From NCBI GenBank assembly GCA_016929465.1, contig JAFGIT010000125.1, positions 1-18,571 on the forward strand: a stretch of 18,571 nucleotides of DNA, read 5' to 3'. The notes beneath the pieces are model-generated. The model had not been told where the DNA came from. It saw only the letters and a list, made by a program, of their open reading frames with translations, and searched no databases. This document shows positions 7,913-16,900 of the stretch, one piece after another. Numbering within the stretch: the first letter of the stretch is position 1; each line of letters opens with the position of its first letter. This stretch comes from JAFGIT01 sp016929465 [NCBI: Candidatus Coatesbacteria bacterium]. GTDB lineage: Bacteria; B130-G9. A program made the translations under genes and the position numbers.

Positions 7913-10900
7913 CTATTGTAACGTAATCAAATGCGTTCCTATATCCGACTGTGGGGATATCGTCCCCGGTCGGACGAAGGCGGCGAAGAACCGGAACTCG
8001 CCCGCCATGTCGAACGGCTCATTGCCGGGCAAACCGATCTCCCAGGAAACGACTCCAGGTATTGTCGATTCATCCATCGAATAGCCTTCGTAGAGTGGTA
8101 TTACTCCTGCCTGCCAATTCACATTCGTCCCATGTCCGAAGGGCGAATAGAATGTCCCTTCGGGGGACAAGACCACGACCACCAAGTCGGCCACTGTCTC
8201 ATATCTCGGCAATCTGAAATCGAGCCATACGTGCGCCGTGTCGCCCATGAACCAGTAGGTGTCATCGTCGCTGCTTACCCCGACAAAGGGCATCCCCGTG
8301 AGCGTAAACTCATCGACCGCGACGTTCGACGCCAGGTCGAATGTGGCGGTATCGAACGCAGCCATCCGAACCGTGTAGGTGCCGGTCTCCGTGATCTGCG
8401 GCAGGCCGCAGGGGAGCGACGAGTTCCACCATAATGCGTTGAAATCGAAGTCGGAACCAATGTTGAGACCTGACAGAAGAGGTAGGAGCCCTTCCTGCCA
8501 GCCGTCGTAGAACGTGCTCGACCAATGCCGCTCCGCGGGACCGCCCAGGTCGAATGTCAGTACCAGGTAAACGTCAACGCACCGCTGGATGCCCGAGTTC
8601 GTGCAGCCAACGGATAGATCGAGAGTATCATCGAATTCGAATTCGGCCGCGCTGGCCGATACCGACATGACGAGTTCGCCGAGCGTGCCGATCCCACTCA
8701 ATGGAATGCCTATCGACGGGAACTCCGGATCGTCCGAATTGACGGTTAGCTCTGCCTCGTATTCACCGAAGTCATCGGGTGAGAACCGGACCGTGACGGC
8801 TATCGACTCTTCCGCCCCGACGGTCTCAGGGAATCCGGCCTCGTACTCCACCTCGAATGCACTGGAAGCGAGCTCAACGCTCTCGACTGTCAGCGGGGCA
8901 AAGCCAACATTCTCAATCAAGACATTTCTTTCGCGAACAAGCCCCACACCGACCTCTCCGAAATCGAGATGGTCTGGGCTGGCCGAGATGTGTGGTGCTG
9001 GCAGGTGGTAGTCGCATTCGGCATCCGGGGTCGATGGAGCGGCTTCGATATTGCCGGCGATGTCCGTCGCTATCGTATAGAGAGCATATAGGCCGGGACC
9101 ATCGGGACAATCGAACTCGAATATGCCGTCAGAATCCTCGCTCTGAAGGCCTGAATCGAGCCACTCCCCATCGTCAACTCGATACCATAGCCTCACGCTC
9201 TCCACCGCCGATCGGGTATCACGGCCCGCGAAGTAGACCGATATCGGCAATTCGGTCGCAGATTCCGGCGCGGAAGCGGATGAATTCGGCGCTGTAAGGT
9301 CTATTTCGATGCCGTCGTCGGCTCCTGATAGCGACTCGGCATTGGAGGCCTTGTCATAGGCGCGGGTGTAGAATTCGTAAGTCCCCTCTTTCAAGGGCGC
9401 GGGTGTGAAATTGTACGAACCCGCCGCCTCGGTCAGCTTCACAACCAGGGACCAGCTTCCCCCCTCAAAGCGGCTGTAGAGCCTCACGCTGCCGATGCCT
9501 GACCCAGAATCAGAACTGGTATAATCGACCTTGATCGGTGCTGAATTTCCATATTCGTGCTCAATGGAGCAGGACGACTTCGGTGCAATCCTATCGACCA
9601 TCACCGAGACATCTGCAGCCGTTTTCGCCTGCTCCGCGTTGCCCGCTTCATCCCAGGCAATGGTGTAGAAGGCATATACGCCATCCAACGTGCTGACCGG
9701 AGCGTAGCTGAATGTGCCGCTTGCCTCTTGAGAAGAGAGGCCTGTGGTGACGAATGCCCCGCCATTGAACGACACCCAAAGCGAGACTTCTGCAACGCCA
9801 GACGCCGTGTCGCTCGCGTTGAAATCGACCAAGATCGGGAATGATGAATACTCCGAATCCGAACTCGCCGAGGATATAGGGGCATCGAGATCGAAGGTTA
9901 CTATCGTATCTGGTGCTCCGGGGACCGCCTCAGCATTGCCAGCCCGGTCGGAAGCGAGCGAATAGAACGAATAGATGCCATCAGTGACAACTCCGGGAGT
10001 GAAACTGAAACTGCCAGAAAGGCCATAATTGGTGAGACCAGCATCGGAATAGGCGGAGCCATTGACCGACACCCAGAGCGAGACCTCGAAAATTCCGGAG
10101 CTATCGTCGCTTGCCTCGAACGGGATTATGAGCGGGAAGCCGCTTGCATAGGCCGACGGATACGAAACGGATGAAGAAGGAGCGATGCGGTCGAAGACAA
10201 GCGCGCCACCGTCTGGGGATCCAGGCAGCGCCTCGGTGTTGCCGGCGTTATCGGCAGCGGTCGTGGCGAAGCGATACGTCCCATCGCCATTTGGCGGCAT
10301 AAACGCAAAGACCTCGTCCTCGTGTAGCCCCGATGCGGATATGCTGAGACCGGAATCCTCCCATTCACCGCCATCGAATGAGAACCAGAGCTCCACACTG
10401 CTCAATCCGCTGAGCGAATCGCTTGCCGAATAGGGGATATCAATAGGCGCGCTGTTGGCATATACGCCCTGGGACGGCAAAGAGGCCGCGGATGACGGCG
10501 CTGTGCAGTCGTAGATCGTCTTCGTTGGTATCGTCTGGGGCAAGGCTTCGAGATTGCCTGAATTGTCACGTCCCCGCGTGCAGAGGCCATACATTCCTTC
10601 ACCAAGGGATGACACATCGACGTATATCTTGTCGCCGTGTGGCCCGCCAGACGCCCCGGCACTTGTCCAGGCCTCGCTGCCGACCTTGATCCACGCCTCC
10701 ACCGAGGCGATGCCCGAAAGCGAATCTTCGGCACTGTAGGCCAATTCGATCGTGCCGTCATTGGTGTAGTCCGGTGACGTGCAATCCGTCTCCGGCGGCG
10801 TCCAGTCGATTATGGTAGAGCAATCAAATGACACTGGCGCCTCCTCGACATATCCTGCCTCATCTGTCGCAATAGTGTAGAAGTAATATCTCCCTTCGAC

Positions 10901-13900
10901 CGACTCCGAAGGAGTGAACTGGAGGCTCCCTGAATCCCCATCTCCTGAGAGACCGGTGTCAAACCACTCGCCCCCCTCACATTTTGCCCAGAGAACGACT
11001 TCGGCGATCTGTGTTACCGCGTCGCCGGCCGAGAAAGTCACCTCGATGGGGAATGCATTCCCATAGGCACTAGCGGCTGCTGCAGACTCCGGCGGATTCA
11101 GGTCAACAAGCACAGAGCAATCGTATCCGGCTGCCGGTGCACTTTCCTCATTTCCGGCCTCGTCGATTCCGACGGAGTAGAACCGATACTCTCCCTCAAC
11201 ACCCTGCGCGGAGAACTGAACCGTGCCGGAATCCTCATAGACAGTTGTGAATAGCGACCAGTCCCCATCGAACCAGTAGTAGATATCGATCGACTTGACC
11301 TCATAGGATTCAGTCGAGGTAAAGGCTAGGTCGAACTCGGACGAAATGCTGATGACTGGTGCAGTCACCGACGTCTGCGGTGCTGTTGCATCGAACAGAG
11401 TGGTCGTATCAGCAAAGCTCGGAGCTGGCTCGATTAGGCCGCTGTCATTTCGGGCCTTCGTGCAGAACTGGTAGTAGCCCTGACCGCTGGCGCAGGTGAA
11501 GTCGAATTCACCCATCTCCTCTGATGATACCTGTTCGGTCTCTGCCCAGTCTTCGGCCTCTGCGGCTTCAAGTGTCACTCCGTAGCGGTAGTAGAGCGTA
11601 ACGCAGTCGTACCCGTCATTGCCGATGTCGATCTCGAAGTCGAGAGCGATAGCCTCCTCGGTCACGAATTCAGGACCTTCGACGCTCGAGAGCGCGAGCC
11701 GCGGGTCATAGAGGCAAGTTGCGTCGGGCTCCCCGTCCGTGCTCTCAGTGTTTCCCGCTTCATCCTTCGCAGAGAGGTAGAAGTCGTAGTAGCCGGGGCC
11801 CATATCGGCTGCCCAATCGAAGAGGCCATAAGCTTCGCCGCTTTCCTCCCCGGTGTCGCGCAGTGTGTCATCCTCGCCGCCTTCCAGGTCGGTGTATCGG
11901 TAGTAGAGATGGACGTTCGCAATTGGTGTCAGCGTGTCTGTGGCCTCATATTCAACGCCAATTGTCGTATCGTTCACTGCCGCATCGACACGTGCCGTGC
12001 AGACGGGTGGCGTTGTGTCGAATGCGCACGATGCGTCCACAGTGGTGGGCGTCTCGGTGTTACCCGCTCCGTCCGTCGCAGCACCGGCGAATTCATAAAC
12101 TCCATCGCCGTAGGGAAGGGAGACATCGAATGAGCCTTCAGCGGCAGAACTCGAATGGCCGGTATCCTGCCAATCTCCGCCGCTGAATCTGTACCAGAGC
12201 GAGAATTGAGTGATACCGGTCAGTGCGTCAGATGCGGAATAATCAACTGCCACCGGAGATGTTCCCGTCCATTGAGGGCAGCTGAGTGATGATGTGGGAG
12301 GCGTCCGGTCCAGGATGAATGCGTCATCAGGGGCCGAAGGCGATTCGTCGTTGTCGAAGTTGTCAGTCGCGAGCGTCATGACTTCGTATGTGCCGTCACC
12401 GTACTCTGGAGTTATTGCAGTCGGATCGAGTGAGAGAATTCCGCTCTCTCCAGAGTCAGAAATGCCGGAGTAGATCCAATCGGATTCTCCCGAGAAGCGG
12501 TAGTAAAGGAGGGTATATTTCAGGCCGGAATATGCATCTGATGCGGTGAAGTTGACCGCAAATGGGAGTGAATTAGTGGAGTCATCATCGATCCAACAGG
12601 TTGATTCGGGCGGCGTAAAATCGGCCTCTACGCTGTCATCAGCGGCGCCGGGGGCCTCCTCGACGTTGCCGGCGGAGTCACGGGCGATAGTGTAGAACGA
12701 ATAGATGCCGTCGCCGTTAGTGAAGGAGAAGACAATCCTACCGGACTCGCCTGAACCTGTGAGACCGGAATCGGTCCATGTGCACCCCTCAAATGCATAC
12801 CAGAGCGACATTTCATCTATCTGGTGATCGTCTGAGGCCTCATAATCGACGTTGACCCATGATTGATTGGTGGTCTCGTTGCAGGCACAGCTTGATTCTG
12901 GCTTGTTGGTCTCAAAGACAAATATTCCATCAGCCGTCGCAGGAGCATCTTCGACGTTTCCGTTTTCATCCTCGCAGATGGTGTAGAAGGCATATTCGCC
13001 CTCTCCGTCAGCTGCATCGAAGTTGAATGCGCCAGCCTCCTCATCACTGGTCAGGCCGCTATCTGTCCAAGTGCCGTCCTCAAAACTGAACCAGAGAGTG
13101 GTCGTCTTGACTCCGCTAACGGCATCGGATGCGGTGAATTCGATTATGAATGGTGTCGAATTGGAGTAGCCGCCGCTACTCACGCTCGATGAGGGAGGGG
13201 TGTCGTCATATAGAGTGGTGCAATCGGATGTCCCAGGCGGCTCCTCGACATTGCCAGCATGGTCGGTCGCGATCGTATAGAAAGCATAATTGCCGTTGCC
13301 ATTACCGAGAAGTACATCGAACGTTCCGTTCACATCCTCCGATGTGTCTATCTCATAGAATCCGCCGTCATTGAATTGCATCAACAATGCCACGTTTTGT
13401 ACGCCCGAATACTCATCAGAAGATGTGTATTGGACCTCAATGGCCGATGACCGTGTCCGATCCGGTGTCGTGCAGCTTGATTGGGGCGCGTCGTAGTCAT
13501 TGGCTATATACGGTCCGTCGATCGCTCCTTGTGAGGGGATTCTATCGCTTCCGCTATGGCCATCCTCGCAGATCATATAGTATTGAGCCAATCCTTCCGT
13601 ATCTATTGTTCCCGTCCACGAGTAGACGCCGTCGCCCGCATCTCCCGTATCGAGCTCCATGCTTTGCGGATTCTCATTTATCACTACCTCTATGGTGCTT
13701 GGCGCGTATCCCTCTGCGCTGAAGTAGGTCACATAGAAGGTGAATTGAGTGTCCGTCTGACCTGAGTCCGGAGAGAAGGATGGAGTCGATAGTTTAGGAC
13801 CAGAATACTCCGGGAAATAATGATAGCCCATGTCCACCATCCCGTCGTCTTCGGCCTGATCGGTCCGGGTAGTATAGTCGTCCATTCCGTATTCCGAGGC

Positions 13901-16900
13901 AGAGTCGTCCCCGGCGTCGGCGCAAGGGCTTTGTTCGCTCTCTCCGGCCGCTGTTTGGCTCAGATGATAGCCTTCCGTGAAGAGAGGATCTTCGTCGATA
14001 TTTCCCTCTCCTTCCCAGCCGCCTTCGATGTCGGAGTAGGTGACAGTGATATTCTCGCATTCGCCGCCGATCTCATCGGGGGTATTGCCCCATAGGATCG
14101 AGTTGAGGATGACCGGTTCGCAAGTCGAACTGTAGCAATTGACGCCCCCTCCCCCCTCCTCACCCTCATTGCCCTCGATGGTGCAATTCATAATGACAGG
14201 TGAGCATTCCGCAAAGGTGTAGATCGGACCGCCATAGCTGTCGGCGGTATTGTCGATGAAGAGACAGTTCGTGAAAGTCCTGGCCCCCGCCCCATAGCAC
14301 CAAATGCCGCCGCCACTTGCCCTGGTATCGTTTCCGCTCAGCAAGCAGTCGATTAGAGTGAGTGCGCCATCTCCACGGCTGTAGATCGCGCCGCCGCCGG
14401 ATGTCGCAAAGCAATTCTCGATTGTGCAATCGATCAGAGTCAGTGAACCTGCATAATAGTGCAGTATTCCTCCTCCCATGCCAACAACGTAACCATTGGC
14501 AATAGTGATGCCATCGAGAGTGATGTCATCATCTCCATCGATGTAGATTACCTTCTCACTGCCTCCTCCGTCGATGATTGTCGAGCTCGTGCCCGTGCCG
14601 CGAGTTCCCCCTCCATACGGATAGCCACCCAGCAAGATGATATGGTCATTCAGTTCGAGATGCTCATAGTATTTGCCCTCTGAGACGTGGATGACATCCG
14701 GATCATCTTCGGTTCCAAAGATGCAGGCATCGACCCCTGCTTGAATTGAGGCGAAGGCATCGTCCCAGCTCAATCCTGAATTATCGTCATTGCCATAGAT
14801 GGCATGTACGTAAAAGTCGCACTGTGGATCGTAGGTGACATCTGGCTCCACATATGCCTCATTTTCTGGCTCACGAGCGCTATTCTGATACTCATCCTCG
14901 AAGTAGAAGTAATAGGTGTGCTCTCCGTCATCCAAAGTCGTTCTGAATGAATAGGTCCCATCTTCAGCATTTCCACTATCCAGGGCCATGTCATGTTCGT
15001 ATTCCCCATCCAATATGACCTTTGCGACTGATGGAGAAGATCCCTCCGGGTCGTAATAGTGCACGGTATATTTGTAGTGCCTGCAAGTGGTTCCCTCTTT
15101 GGGATCGACGTTGGGGGCTGACAGTACCGGAGGATCATTGACGAAGGGTCCTTCATAGACTCCCACGAAAGGCTCGGAATCACCTCGCCCGTTCTCGTTT
15201 TCGAAGTGGAATTTCATGTTGTGTTGGCCAGAGGGGAGAGTTGTCTCGTAGATATATGTGCCGTTCGATGCCGTGCCGGAATCGAGTGTCATTTCATGCC
15301 CCGAATCATAGTCGATATAGACCAGCTTAATGGATGGCGCGTAGCCATCTGCGTCGTAGTAATCGACGGAATATCTGAAGGTGGTGCTCGAATAGCCTGA
15401 ACCCGGGTCAATGGTACCATTGGATAGCGAGGTGTCGCCATCCACAAATGGGCCTTTATGGGAATCTGTCGCCGGTTCTCTGCACTTCCCATCGTCGCCA
15501 TCTTCGCAGTAGAAGTAGTAAACATGGTCCCCTTGGCTCAGCTTTGTCTTGAACGAGTAATCCCCGTCATGGGCATAGCCGCTATCGAAGGTCATATCGT
15601 GCCCGCCATCGTCGCTTATATAGACCTTCAACAGGCTGGGGCTGTCACCATCCACATCTCGATAGTGCACTTGGAATGTGAATTCCGTATTCTCGGTACC
15701 ATTCTCCGGAGAGACTCGTCCACCCGACAGCACCGGATTGTGATTATCTTTGGTGGACGGGTAATGCCAGCCCCGATCTAATATATAGAGGTCTGGCATG
15801 GAATCTGTTCGCGTGGAGCGATCGGCCAGCCCGATAGACAGCGCGTAGTCGCTGCCAGAATCTAGGCAAGGGCTGTCGGTGCTCTGCCCGGACTGCTTCT
15901 GGCTCAGATGGTAAGACTCGACGAATATCGGGTCTTCTGAGATATTTCCTGACGAACCTTCGCAATCGCCGTCCTCTATGTCGCAATAGCTCAAATTTGC
16001 GCAAACAAACCCGCTAACGTCATCGGCATTGCCCCAGATTATGCTGTCGATCAGCGTGGGCCTCGAGTAGTCCGTCGCGTAGATGCCCTCGTGAGTGTTG
16101 TTCGCAATGGTGCAATTGCTCAATTTCGGCGCGGAATAGTAGCTATTCGACATGGAGAAGAACAATCCTCCGGCCTTCTCGTATTTCGATGAATAGGCCC
16201 TGGATATGGTAGTATCGACTATATTCTCGGCCACGAGACAGTTCCGGAGCACCGGTGCGATGCTGCGGCTTACCGCGTCCTGAATGAAGATGCCTCCGCC
16301 GATAGAGGAAGCGTACCGATTGCCAACTCCACACGATGGGGAGAAATCGGCATCTCCGTCGTCTGAGTCGCTGTATGAGCCCTGCCAATGTGCTCTTGCG
16401 TAAGACCGATTCCCGACAACTTGGGTATGTATCAATGTAGGCGAGGATGTCTTTGAGTATATGCCGCCACCCCTCGCATACGCATTGTCGGCATATCCGA
16501 TGTATGAGCTGCTGTTTGCATATGTCTCGTTGTCCCTGACGGCGCAATCGACAAATGAGGCATGGCATTCGGTCAAATAGACGCCGCCACCGTAGGTGTA
16601 GGCTTTTCCTTCAGGGTACCCGTAGGATTCTGTATTAGCCTTGGCCTGATTGTTGAGAATCGTGCAGTTAATCAGCGTCAAGACGGAAGCAGTCGAGTAT
16701 AGGCCGCCGCCGTGTGCTGTCTGTGTGCTGGTGCCACTCTTATAGGCCAGGTTGTCCCTTATCGTGCAGTTCAACAACTCGACCTTGGAGTTATCACAGA
16801 AGATGCCGCCGCCATAGTTAGCCTTTCCATTGACGATCGTGAACCCATCGATTCTGACGTTCTCGTCCCCATTCAGCGTCACTACTGACCCGGCGTCCGA

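Noticed and set aside
7825-7915. Genes A and B as one gene broken by a frameshift or stop
   Set aside because: Gene A ends in a complete C-terminal domain pair, and gene B has its own AGGAG site and a full signal peptide. They are separate genes.
7931-8434. Plus-strand open frame of 167 codons near the A-B junction
   Set aside because: It lies wholly antisense to the conserved C-terminal domains of gene A and shows no family pattern or convincing start signal.
9002-13498. The periodic repeats as a CRISPR or DNA satellite array
   Set aside because: The period is about 300 bases and is conserved at protein level, not as identical short repeats with spacers.
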